8,281 nt of DNA from assembly GCA_012797505.1 (NCBI GenBank), contig JAAZOZ010000106.1, positions 1 to 8,281 on the forward strand, in the 5' to 3' direction. Below the pieces are notes generated by a model that was given only the letters and a program-made list of their open reading frames with translations, did no database searches and was not told the origin of the DNA. Shown one piece after another: positions 1 to 6,269 of this stretch. The stretch comes from Smithella sp. Lineage in GTDB: Bacteria; Desulfobacterota; Syntrophia; Syntrophales; Smithellaceae. Made by a program: the position numbers and the translations under genes. Each line of letters begins with the position of its first letter. Position 1 is the first letter of the stretch.

Positions 1-221
1 CTCGTAAAAAGTAACCCAACACCGTCACCCCGGCGAAAGCCGTGGTCCAGAACCCCTTGTAATTACTGGATACCGGCCTTCGCCGGTATGACGAAAAGAG
101 CGCGAAAATGACTTTTTACGAAGTTGTCATTGTTGCTTCCCCTACGTAAAAAAGGGACTTGCTTTTTTTACATAGAGGTATGACGAAAAGAGCGCGAAAA
201 TGACTTTTTACGAAGTTGTCA
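1..221. repeat. Intergenic palindromic repeat block with a 45-bp direct repeat
   Basis: Two arms, 24-50 and 66-92, form an imperfect 27-nt inverted repeat (GTCA...CCGGCGAA... against ...TTCGCCGGTATGAC). The element ends in ACTTTTTACGAAGTTGTCA (111-129). CTCGTAAAAAGT at the window edge is the matching opposite terminus, so the element begins before position 1. The last 45 nt (85-129) recur perfectly at 177-221. Between the copies lies a separate small hairpin, CTACGTAAAAAA (142-153) against TTTTTTTACATAG (163-175). The termini match those of the element at 4599-4773, so both belong to one family. No coding potential is seen. Multicopy palindromes of this design are common between genes in deltaproteobacteria; that is general knowledge and was not checked here. 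Confidence 0.8.
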
Positions 222-235
222 ATCATGATGTTTCG

Positions 236-264
236 AAAAAACACCTCCGGAAAGGATGTGTTTT
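236..264 (-). terminator. Rho-independent terminator of the acyl-CoA ligase/acyltransferase operon
   Basis: AAAACACCTCC (238-248) and GGATGTGTTTT (254-264) form an 11-bp stem with one mismatch around a GGAAA loop. Read on the minus strand the stem ends in GTGTTTTTT, giving a six-T tract, against only four T on the plus strand. It begins three bases beyond the acyltransferase stop codon (267-269), the expected place for an operon terminator. It could act weakly in both directions. Confidence 0.75.
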
Positions 265-266
265 CC

Positions 267-1148
267 TTATTCGTTGATCACTTTCTTAAATCGACGATGA
301 AACCACCACCAGTGGGCGGGGTATTGCCGGATGAAGTCCTCCGTAATCTTGCTCAAGGCGGCCAGATTCAGAAGGACATCCCGGTTGCTGTCGCCCTCGC
401 GTTTCAGAGGGAAAGGTTTGTCAATGATGATCCGGTGATGATTATTCTTCTCCCGCACGATGAAAACGGGAAGAATATTTGCGTCTGTTCTCATCGCCAT
501 GCTGACCGGCCCGCGGGAAGTCGGTGTTTCCCACCCGAAAAAATCCACCGGAAGTCCTGCGTCCGTCGGGGGGCTTTGGTCGATCTGAAGAAACAACAGT
601 CCCCCTTTTTTAAGCCAGGACATGGATTTGCCCACGCAGGCATGCCGCGGCCGGTCGGAAATCGGCTCGATCCCCGTGCTTCTCATCATCAGCGGGATGA
701 CGGGATTGAACAGCCGGTTGTGCATCTCGCTATAGAGAACGGCAATGGGGTAGCCCTCCATCCCCAGTTTCATGCAAAGAATGGGAAAATTCCCCAGGTG
801 AGCGCTCAGAAGAACAATCCCTTTTTTCTGAGCGACAAGGCGATCGAGATGTTCTTGGCCGACAAGCGTCACCCGTTTACTCATAATGGCCGACGGCGTT
901 GCAAAATATTTTATTGCTTCCAGCATGTCCTTACAGAAATTCCGCCAAAATGTTTTTAGAATTCTTCTCCGCTCTTGTTCCGGCTTTTCAGGAAACGCCC
1001 GTTTTAAGTTGGAAAGACCGATAGCCGTCCTTTCCTTCATCAGGTAAAAAAGAAGCCGCCCGATTCCATCCCCCAAACCGCAAATTACCGGAAAGGGAGT
1101 GATCCTGAAAATCCACTTGGCGATTTTGACGAAGGTTTGACCGTTCAT
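267..1148 (-). CDS. LpxL/HtrB-like lysophospholipid (lipid A) acyltransferase family protein
   Basis: This 293-aa protein belongs to the LPLAT/lauroyl (Kdo-lipid A) acyltransferase family, which transfers acyl chains to lipid acceptors at the inner face of the cytoplasmic membrane. Supporting landmarks are a hydrophobic N-terminus with little soluble sequence before residue 40, the block IVLLSAHLGNF at 111-121, and the family signature DQSPP...VDFFG at 190-205 followed by GPVSMAMRTDANILPVF. Length is normal for the family. The usual HX4(D/E) catalytic motif reads H117-LGNF-P122, so the acidic residue is missing. The start ATG overlaps the stop of the upstream acyl-CoA ligase (ATGA, 1145-1148), which implies translational coupling; its own Shine-Dalgarno is weak. 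The true acceptor is unknown: lipid A, a phospholipid or an unusual lipid are all possible. Confidence 0.85.
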   Translation of the reverse strand: MNGQTFVKIAKWIFRITPFPVICGLGDGIGRLLFYLMKERTAIGLSNLKRAFPEKPEQERRRILKTFWRNFCKDMLEAIKYFATPSAIMSKRVTLVGQEHLDRLVAQKKGIVLLSAHLGNFPILCMKLGMEGYPIAVLYSEMHNRLFNPVIPLMMRSTGIEPISDRPRHACVGKSMSWLKKGGLLFLQIDQSPPTDAGLPVDFFGWETPTSRGPVSMAMRTDANILPVFIVREKNNHHRIIIDKPFPLKREGDSNRDVLLNLAALSKITEDFIRQYPAHWWWFHRRFKKVINE

Positions 1149-2632
1149 GATTTTTCCATCCGGCGCAGGGCGCCGCGGGATATTTTACCGGTTGATGTTT
1201 TGGGCAAATCATCCCTGAATTCGACCATTCGCGGACATTTAAAGGGAGACAGATTCAATCGGCAGAATTTAAGAATTTCTTCTTTTGTGATTTCGGAAGA
1301 AGGAACGATGACGGCTTTAACAATCGTTCCCCGCCCGGGGTCTGGCAAGCCGACCACGGCCACATCCTTGACCTTCGGATGTCGCCGGATCACGTCCTCC
1401 ACCTCACCGGGGAAAACATTCAGACCGCCCGTGATGATCATATCATCCGTGCGCCCCAGGAGATAAAGATAACCTTCTTCATCCAGGCAGCCCACGTCGC
1501 CGGTATGGAGCCAACCGTCTTTTATCCGCTCTTTCGTTGCTGCTTCGTTGCGGTAATAGCTCTTCATGACGGCTGCCCCCTTCACGACGATTTCACCATG
1601 TCTCTTCGGCGGCAGAGGATTTCCTTTGGCATCGACGATCCGAACATCCATAAAATGGACGGGGCGACCGATGCTTTGCATTTTCCGCACGGCGTCCCGG
1701 GGTGGTGTTCCGATGACAACGCCTGAAGTTTCCGTCAAACCATACCCCTGAACAACCGCCGTATGCGGAAATGCCTGTGACATCTCACGCATAAAATCCA
1801 CGGGGGTTTCCATTCCCATGACGGCCAGAATACGTAAACGGCTCGTATCGAATTTCCTGATTTTTGCTTCGTGGATAAGAAGCCGATAGAGGGGGACAAC
1901 CCCCCAAATGAGGGTAACCTTATTTTCCTGAATGGACTGCAAGGCGCCCCTTCTTTCCGTCATCAGATCAAGGAAGACCAGTGTTGTTCCGTGTTCAATC
2001 AATTCTTGAATGGCTATCGGTCCCGACACGTGCGACATGGGCAGGAGCAGTCCGTACACTTCTTCAGAAGAAGTGGCATAAATCTCCTGCACGACACGCG
2101 GAAAACAACTCAGATTTTCATGGGTCAGAACGGCCAATTTGGGCTGTCCGGTGCTTCCCGATGTGTAAAGATAGGTTGCTTCGTCACCGGCTGATCGATC
2201 CACTCCCCAATCATCATCCGGTGGATGAAGAATTTCCCCTTTGCATTTAATCTGTTCCTTTTCCACCGTAACCATCGGCTGCTTGATATCCGCAATGCTT
2301 TCGGCCGACGGCAAGGTAACAAGCAGGCGGGCATCGGCAAAGCGGAGGATTGCATCGACATCTTTTGGCGGAAGTTTCATATCGAGAGGAACGGTTACCC
2401 CTCCCGCCTTTTGAACGGCAAGGTACGCGACCACAAATTCAGGCGAATTGGGAAGCAGAATCCCAACTTTATCGTTACATTTTACACCCTGTCCGGCAAG
2501 AACATGGGCCAGGCGGTTTGCCCGCTGATTCAGCGTCAGAAAATCCAATTGCTCACTCTTGGCAACGACAGCGATCTTACGGGGATGAGTTTTTATTCTT
2601 TCATTCAACAATCGGCCAGAATTCAACCTCAT
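1145..2632 (-). CDS. AMP-forming acyl-CoA synthetase / ligase (ANL superfamily)
   Basis: This 495-aa enzyme is predicted to activate a carboxylic acid with ATP to an acyl-adenylate and then an acyl-CoA thioester in the cytoplasm. The standard ANL motifs are all present and in order: P-loop YTSGSTGQPK (156-165), GYGLTE (296-301), GWLHTGD (373-379), hinge GRTDDMI (393-399), GGLNVFPGEVE (402-412), and the C-terminal TSTGK with catalytic lysine K483. The protein is complete and of usual length. The start is supported by GGAAGGAA (2641-2648 on the plus map) 8 nt upstream of ATG. It is the first gene of a two-gene operon and overlaps the downstream acyltransferase by 4 nt, so its product may feed that enzyme. 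Substrate chain length cannot be read from sequence; fatty or aryl acids are possible. Confidence 0.9.
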   Translation of the reverse strand: MRLNSGRLLNERIKTHPRKIAVVAKSEQLDFLTLNQRANRLAHVLAGQGVKCNDKVGILLPNSPEFVVAYLAVQKAGGVTVPLDMKLPPKDVDAILRFADARLLVTLPSAESIADIKQPMVTVEKEQIKCKGEILHPPDDDWGVDRSAGDEATYLYTSGSTGQPKLAVLTHENLSCFPRVVQEIYATSSEEVYGLLLPMSHVSGPIAIQELIEHGTTLVFLDLMTERRGALQSIQENKVTLIWGVVPLYRLLIHEAKIRKFDTSRLRILAVMGMETPVDFMREMSQAFPHTAVVQGYGLTETSGVVIGTPPRDAVRKMQSIGRPVHFMDVRIVDAKGNPLPPKRHGEIVVKGAAVMKSYYRNEAATKERIKDGWLHTGDVGCLDEEGYLYLLGRTDDMIITGGLNVFPGEVEDVIRRHPKVKDVAVVGLPDPGRGTIVKAVIVPSSEITKEEILKFCRLNLSPFKCPRMVEFRDDLPKTSTGKISRGALRRMEKS

Positions 2633-3063
2633 CTTTGAGTTCCTTCCATTTTTCGTTTGTGTTGTATATCATCAAAATTTTTGAATAAAGAGAAATACAA
2701 ACATGATTTTTTTCGGCAGCGCTATAACCCATCTTCGCCATTTCAGCAAGCCCAAAATTAAATCATCCGCCTGCTCAGACCCTGTCTCGGCCCGGCTTCG
2801 CGGAGCATCCATTCCGATGATGAACAAATCGCCACAACAGTTACAGCGCATTCCCTTAAGCCGGGAAGCGCTGTAAATGCGTTTTGCCCCTCGCCTCCGT
2901 TTTCAACAAAAACACAACGGCAAAACCATGGACCGGATCCTCGACAACCCCCCGCTCCTATGTTCAGCCCGTCCAAAGGAAGCTCTTGTCAATATCGATC
3001 ATTATCCATCCATTCCAACAATCTCTGTCGCGGCTTGAAATCACCGATTCCAGGTTTCCATCA
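2633..3063. other. Non-coding region between divergent genes
   Basis: No convincing gene is seen on either strand. Short open frames here are low-complexity and resemble no protein. The left 70 bases are A/T rich and must contain the promoter and ribosome binding site of the minus-strand acyl-CoA ligase, but no good -35/-10 pair stands out. The block also contains the hairpin at 2841-2876. A decamer, AGCGCTATAA (2719-2728), repeats the hairpin's right arm (AGCGCTGTAA) with one difference. Confidence 0.5.
2841..2876. repeat. Long near-perfect intergenic hairpin
   Basis: TTACAGCGC (2841-2849) pairs with GCGCTGTAA (2868-2876). Inside it TTCCC (2851-2855) pairs with GGGAA (2863-2867), giving a 14-bp stem interrupted by one bulged A around a 7-nt loop. 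No T-tract follows on either strand, so it is not a standard terminator. It lies between the two divergent transcription units. Confidence 0.7.
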
Positions 3064-3092
3064 TTGACAGGCGGCGGCGAATTATCTATATT
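3064..3092 (+). promoter_or_regulatory. Sigma-70-type promoter of the membrane acyltransferase gene
   Basis: TTGACA (3064-3069), a perfect -35 hexamer, is followed by exactly 17 nt and TATATT (3087-3092), a five-of-six match to the -10 consensus. Predicted transcription start is near 3099, which gives about 93 nt of leader before the preferred TTG start at 3192. The leader carries a small GC hairpin, CCGGCG (3107-3112) against CGCCGG (3115-3120). Confidence 0.75.
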
Positions 3093-3181
3093 GCGGCGCG
3101 TTCAAACCGGCGCACGCCGGACCGATTGCGACAACGACGGCCCGAGCGACCGCCGGTCTTCGCCAAACCCGACGGCCGCCC

Positions 3182-3194
3182 GGAGGAATATTTG
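3182..3194 (+). promoter_or_regulatory. Ribosome binding site that selects a TTG start codon
   Basis: GGAGGA (3182-3187) lies 4 nt upstream of an in-frame TTG (3192-3194). The alternative upstream start at 3126 is also a TTG, has no Shine-Dalgarno, abuts the GC hairpin at 3107-3120, and would add 22 proline/arginine-rich residues unlike the family's N-terminus. Confidence 0.75.
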
Positions 3195-4325
3195 AAACGC
3201 GACATTGCCATCGACTACCTGCGCAGCGGCGTCACCCTGCTGGTCGTCGCCCATCACGCCTCTCTGGCTTACAACACGGTCAGTTTCTATGACGCCGACG
3301 ATTACCTGAAATCTTCGACCCCCGTAGTCGATGCCGTTCGCTGGATGCCGCTGGATTTCTTCGTGGGCTGGAACGACATGTTCTTCATGTGCTTGATGTT
3401 CCTGATCTCCGGGCTCTTCATTATCCCGTCCCTGAACCGGAAAGGCGCGGGCCGCTTCATGACCGACCGGGCCAAGCGCTTGGGCATCCCTTTTATCGTC
3501 TCCGTTTTCCTGCTGGCCCCGCTGGCCTACTATGCGTCATGGCTTTTAGGCAGCGCCGCCGGTGAGGGCGGCTATCTGTCCGGTTTTTTCACGAACAACG
3601 GCTGGGCGAGCGGGCCTGCCTGGTTTATCTGGGTCCTGCTGGCCTATGGCGCCGTCGTCGCATTGGTTTATCGGCTCGCCCCGGGGCTCATGAAAAAGTT
3701 GTCCTGGACGGCCTCCTCCCCCCGGAATCTGGTCATGATTTTTCTTCTGGCGAGCCTCGCGTCGACGATTCCGCTGCGACTGTTTGTCGCACCCGGCTAC
3801 TGGGCGCATATCGCCGGCCCCCTGTATTTTCATGCCTGGCGATTCCTTTTGTACTTCGTCTGGTTTCTGCTGGGCGTCGCTCTGGGAAGCGCAGAGCCGG
3901 ACCGGTCCCTTTCGCGGGAAAATCTCAAGCCGTGGCCGCTGTGGCTGCTCCTGGGCGGCATAACCTATCTGTTCCATGGCGTGTTCGAAACTCAAGGGGC
4001 CGGCCGGGCGATCATTCCGGGATGGCTTTCGGCCATGATTCTCACCACCCTCTATGGTCTGTGCTGCACATTCACGGGGCTTGCCGCCCTGGGCCTTGCC
4101 CGGCGATTCTTCCATACCGCCCGTCCCGCGGCGGACAGTTTGACCGCCAACGCCTACGGCATTTATGTCTTTCATTATGTCTTTGTGATCTGGATGCAAT
4201 TTCTGCTGCTGGGGCAGCCGTTCCCGGCATGGATTAAATTTTTGATCGTTTTTATAACGGCTCTGGCGGCAAGCTGGTTATTGACGGCTCTTTTGCGAAA
4301 GACCCCGGCCGGCCAAATCCTGTGA
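3192..4325 (+). CDS. Acyltransferase family 3 (OafA/OpgC-like) integral membrane protein
   Basis: The likely product is 377 aa (399 aa if the upstream TTG at 3126 is used). It is a polytopic inner-membrane protein of acyltransferase family 3, whose members O-acylate polysaccharides, lipopolysaccharide, peptidoglycan or periplasmic glucans. From the chosen start the N-terminus reads MKRDIAIDYLRS, then a hydrophobic segment ending in H21-H22, matching the family pattern of a conserved arginine and Asp-Tyr-Leu-Arg followed by an active-site histidine in the first membrane helix. About ten hydrophobic segments follow, with short charged loops. The C-terminus, LLTALLRKTPAGQIL, resembles the usual family ending, so the gene looks complete. 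It is GC-rich, has its own promoter, and is monocistronic. The nearest resemblance is to glucan biosynthesis protein C-type members; the acceptor is unknown. Confidence 0.85.
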   Translation: MKRDIAIDYLRSGVTLLVVAHHASLAYNTVSFYDADDYLKSSTPVVDAVRWMPLDFFVGWNDMFFMCLMFLISGLFIIPSLNRKGAGRFMTDRAKRLGIPFIVSVFLLAPLAYYASWLLGSAAGEGGYLSGFFTNNGWASGPAWFIWVLLAYGAVVALVYRLAPGLMKKLSWTASSPRNLVMIFLLASLASTIPLRLFVAPGYWAHIAGPLYFHAWRFLLYFVWFLLGVALGSAEPDRSLSRENLKPWPLWLLLGGITYLFHGVFETQGAGRAIIPGWLSAMILTTLYGLCCTFTGLAALGLARRFFHTARPAADSLTANAYGIYVFHYVFVIWMQFLLLGQPFPAWIKFLIVFITALAASWLLTALLRKTPAGQIL

Positions 4326-4506
4326 CGCAAAAATCCGCCGTCTCCGCCGCCGGGCCCCATACGCGTCCGGTGACCGTCATGACCATCCCCAGCGCAAAGG
4401 CCGCCACGAACGTGCCCTTGATGTTGCCCAGCCCGCCGACGAGAACAACGACAACGCTGATCAGCAGAACCATCGATCCCGTGTAGGGATGCACAGGGGT
4501 GATCGG
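4326..4506 (-). pseudogene. C-terminal fragment of a branched-chain amino-acid ABC transporter permease (LivH type)
   Basis: The minus-strand reading ITPVHPYTGSMVLLISV followed by VVVLVGGLGNIKGTFVAAFALG matches the late part of LivH-type inner-membrane permeases, including the conserved GGLGxIxG cytoplasmic motif and the next membrane helix. Only about 60 residues remain of a protein normally near 290. The upstream 230 or so residues are absent, with a different frame and unrelated sequence beyond 4506. The last 10-20 residues are replaced by the antisense of the neighbouring acyltransferase, whose stop codon ends at 4325. No other liv genes are visible. This is a remnant of a deletion or rearrangement, not a functional gene. 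Confidence 0.7.
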
Positions 4507-4598
4507 CGATCATTTCTTTGACGATGGCATAAATCCGGCTGCTCAATCTTTCCTTGATGTTTGCAAGAGTAAGACGCCGCTTTTCAGTCGCAACAATT

Positions 4599-4773
4599 GA
4601 CGGCCTCGTAAAAAGCTGCGCAGGCAAGGCGCTCAAATCTTGACGGCTTCGTAAAAAGCCACCGCTGTCACCGTGAGCCCGTCGAAGGGCGAGCGTAAGC
4701 GCCCGATATCGCGTCATGCTTCGACAGGCTCCGCATGACAAAAGAGAGGAAAAGGACTTTTTACGAGGCCGTC
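4599..4773. mobile_element. MITE-like element with 17-bp terminal inverted repeats and 7-bp target duplication
   Basis: GACGGCCTCGTAAAAAG (4599-4615) and CTTTTTACGAGGCCGTC (4757-4773) are perfect inverted termini of a 175-bp element. It is flanked on both sides by AACAATT (4592-4598 and 4774-4780), a direct repeat consistent with target-site duplication. A second left-type terminus, GACGGCTTCGTAAAAAG (4642-4658), lies inside, so the left end is duplicated or a copy is nested. The core has further hairpins: GCCC/GGGC (4677-4690) and GTCATGC/GCATGAC (4713-4719, 4733-4739). No transposase is encoded, so movement would need one supplied elsewhere. Its termini match the repeat at 1-221. Confidence 0.8.
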
Positions 4774-4785
4774 AACAATTAAAAT

Positions 4786-4951
4786 ATGAGGTTATATAGA
4801 TTTATGGCGGGCGCAATCGAAGAACGATTGAGTCAACGGCACGGTAGTAGAATCAAACAGGTATTCAATCTCTCGTCCATCCTCGAATTTTCGGTTGAAG
4901 AAAAGCTTAAAGAGTGGAATAATCGCAGCCGTTACGGAGAGTTTAAACTTT
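4786..4951 (+). pseudogene. Possible remnant or small hypothetical reading frame
   Basis: An open frame starts with ATG five bases after the target duplication of the MITE and reads MRLYRFMAGAIEERLSQRHG and onwards for about 55 residues, mostly charged and probably helical. It then runs into the palindromic repeat at 4952-5030 and stays open to 5193 only by chance through it. No family is recognised and no convincing Shine-Dalgarno is present. The opposite side of the MITE carries a short minus-strand open stretch (about 4506-4598) that also resembles nothing known. Both could be pieces of genes broken by insertions. Treat as doubtful. Confidence 0.2.
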
Positions 4952-5030
4952 GTCATTTCGAGGAGCGTTGGCGACGAGAAATCTTAACGCTTGTGAAGAG
5001 GGATAGATTTCTCCCTTCGGTCGAAATGAC
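4952..5030. repeat. 79-bp palindromic repeat (GTCATTTCGA...TCGAAATGAC type)
   Basis: Outer arms GTCATTTCGA (4952-4961) and TCGAAATGAC (5021-5030) are perfect complements. Inner arms GAGAAATCT (4976-4984) and AGATTTCTC (5005-5013) pair as well, so the whole unit can fold into a cruciform or long hairpin. This sequence style is a recurrent intergenic repeat in several bacterial groups, from general memory and not checked here. It shares no terminus with the MITE at 4599-4773, so it is a different repeat family. Confidence 0.75.
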
Positions 5031-5124
5031 CAAAACGGCAGCGCTTCAAAGCTCTCGTCATGGTCAGGCGGTTTTACCGGGCCGGACCGATGAGTTTTAT
5101 TTCCTTAAATCGAAGCATGAGATA

Positions 5125-5149
5125 CATATCCAGGTTCATGGATATGAAC
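5125..5149. promoter_or_regulatory. Overlapping inverted repeats upstream of the reductase gene, candidate operator
   Basis: CATATCC (5125-5131) pairs with GGATATG (5140-5146), and GTTCAT (5134-5139) pairs with ATGAAC (5144-5149). The 16-bp palindrome GTTCATGGATATGAAC ends 31 nt before the ATG at 5181, a usual place for a repressor site or leader structure. No regulator gene is in view and no clear promoter hexamers could be assigned around it. Confidence 0.35.
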
Positions 5150-5180
5150 GACCCTTTCAATCCATTCCGAGGAGGTTAGT

Positions 5181-6179
5181 ATGGCAGGCATAACGTACAA
5201 AGGGCTGATGGTCAGAGAGATCGCCGAAAACCAGTTTGCAAGAGCCGTTGAAGAATTATCCACCGACCAACTCCCGGCGGGAGACGTTCTGGTCAAGGTG
5301 CTGTTTTCATCGCTGAATTACAAGGATATGCTTTCCGCCTACGGCAACCGGGGCGTGACGAAAAAATATCCCCACACCCCCGGCATCGATGCGGCGGGCA
5401 TCGTCGAAGAAAGCAGTTCGCCCGACTTCAAAGCCGGCGACGAAGTCATCGTCACCAGCTACGACCTGGGCATGAACACATCCGGCGGTCTGGGCCAGTA
5501 CATCCGGGTTCCGTCGGCCTGGGTGGTCAGAAAGCCGGCAAGCCTGTCGTTTCGCGAAAGCATGATTTTCGGGACGGCGGGATTCACGGCCGCGCTTTCG
5601 ATTCTTCGCCTGGTGGAATTCGGGATGGACCCGGCCGATGAGATTCTGGTCACGGGCGCAAGCGGCGGCGTGGGCAGCATTGCGGTTTCCATTCTTTCTC
5701 ATGCCGGTTACAACGTGACGGCGCTCAACAGCCTTCAGGACGAAAGCGCGTTTCTGAAGAAAATCGGCGCCAAGCAGGTCATCGAGCCCGCCGAGCTGGT
5801 CGATGCCAGCGGACGGCCGCTGCTGAAAGAGCGCTGGACCAAATGCGTCGATACACTGGGCGGCGATGTCCTTTCGTCGGCTGTCCGGTCCATCAAAGGA
5901 TACGGCGCCATCACCTGCTGCGGCAACGTCATTTCGCCGGATCTCAAGCTGACGGTCTTTCCGTTCATTCTGCGCGGCGTGACGCTCTACGGCATCGACT
6001 CGCAGAACTGCCCCATGCCCCGGCGTCAGAAGGCCTGGGACATGATCGCCGACCGGTGGAAATTCCCCTGGCTCGCAACGCTGTCTTCGGAAGTCCCCCT
6101 GGGCGGCGTAACCGGCGTCATGGATGAAATCAAAGCCGGACGCCATCGCGGCAGAACCGTGGTCAATCTGTGGGAGTGA
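5181..6179 (+). CDS. YhdH/AcuI-family NADPH-dependent acrylyl-CoA reductase / quinone oxidoreductase-like protein
   Basis: This 332-aa cytoplasmic medium-chain dehydrogenase/reductase closely resembles E. coli YhdH (AcuI), which reduces acrylyl-CoA to propionyl-CoA with NADPH. Landmarks are SSLNYKD (43-49), PGID (67-70), GTAGFTA (131-137), the nucleotide-binding loop VTGASGGVGS (157-166), PFILRGV (261-267) and GIDS (271-274). It lacks the structural zinc-binding cysteine cluster of alcohol dehydrogenases, as expected for this subgroup. The start has an excellent Shine-Dalgarno, GAGGAGG (5169-5175), 5 nt before ATG. It is monocistronic and convergent with the dehydratase operon. The natural substrate may be acrylyl-CoA or another short enoyl-CoA; the neighbouring dehydratase makes a C4 enoyl-CoA plausible, which is inference. 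Confidence 0.88.
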   Translation: MAGITYKGLMVREIAENQFARAVEELSTDQLPAGDVLVKVLFSSLNYKDMLSAYGNRGVTKKYPHTPGIDAAGIVEESSSPDFKAGDEVIVTSYDLGMNTSGGLGQYIRVPSAWVVRKPASLSFRESMIFGTAGFTAALSILRLVEFGMDPADEILVTGASGGVGSIAVSILSHAGYNVTALNSLQDESAFLKKIGAKQVIEPAELVDASGRPLLKERWTKCVDTLGGDVLSSAVRSIKGYGAITCCGNVISPDLKLTVFPFILRGVTLYGIDSQNCPMPRRQKAWDMIADRWKFPWLATLSSEVPLGGVTGVMDEIKAGRHRGRTVVNLWE

Positions 6180-6227
6180 CTGGATAAAAAATACCCTGCT
6201 GATAATACTGAACACCGGGAGGAATAT

Positions 6228-6251
6228 GGGGGGCATGAATGGCCGCCCCCC
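6228..6251. terminator. GC-rich hairpin between convergent genes, possible bidirectional transcription barrier
   Basis: GGGGGGC (6228-6234) and GCCCCCC (6245-6251) form a perfect 7-bp stem with a 10-nt loop in the 90-nt gap between the convergent reductase and dehydratase stop codons. No T-tract follows on either strand, so it is not a classic intrinsic terminator. Position and stability make a transcript-end or mRNA-protecting role likely. Confidence 0.4.
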
Positions 6252-6269
6252 TGCCTGAAAGATTTCTGC

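Noticed and set aside
1..221. CRISPR-like direct repeats
   Set aside because: Only two 45-bp copies separated by one 47-bp hairpin-forming spacer, with the palindromic architecture of a mobile repeat and no cas genes.
216..959. 247-aa plus-strand open frame opposite the LpxL-like gene
   Set aside because: It is antisense to a gene with clear family motifs, overlaps the terminator and repeat, and its translation resembles no protein.
2884..3195. 103-aa plus-strand open frame in the intergenic region
   Set aside because: It spans the promoter and Shine-Dalgarno of the downstream gene in another frame and resembles nothing.
3546..4199. 217-aa minus-strand open frame inside the membrane acyltransferase gene
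   Set aside because: The composition is rich in Gly, Arg and Gln with no domain, as expected for the antisense of a GC-rich membrane protein gene.
4175..4741. 188-aa minus-strand open frame across the MITE and the permease remnant
   Set aside because: It runs through the MITE, out of frame through the permease remnant, and into the antisense of the acyltransferase. It is a chance frame through patchwork DNA.
5307..6236. 309-aa minus-strand open frame opposite the AcuI-like gene
   Set aside because: It is a GC-rich antisense shadow; the plus strand has full-length family motifs and a strong Shine-Dalgarno.
6217..6258. Ten-codon ORF with a Shine-Dalgarno (GGGAGGAATATG) after the AcuI-like gene
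   Set aside because: It lies wholly within the GC hairpin between convergent genes, is very short and Gly/Pro rich, and has no downstream gene to regulate as a leader peptide.
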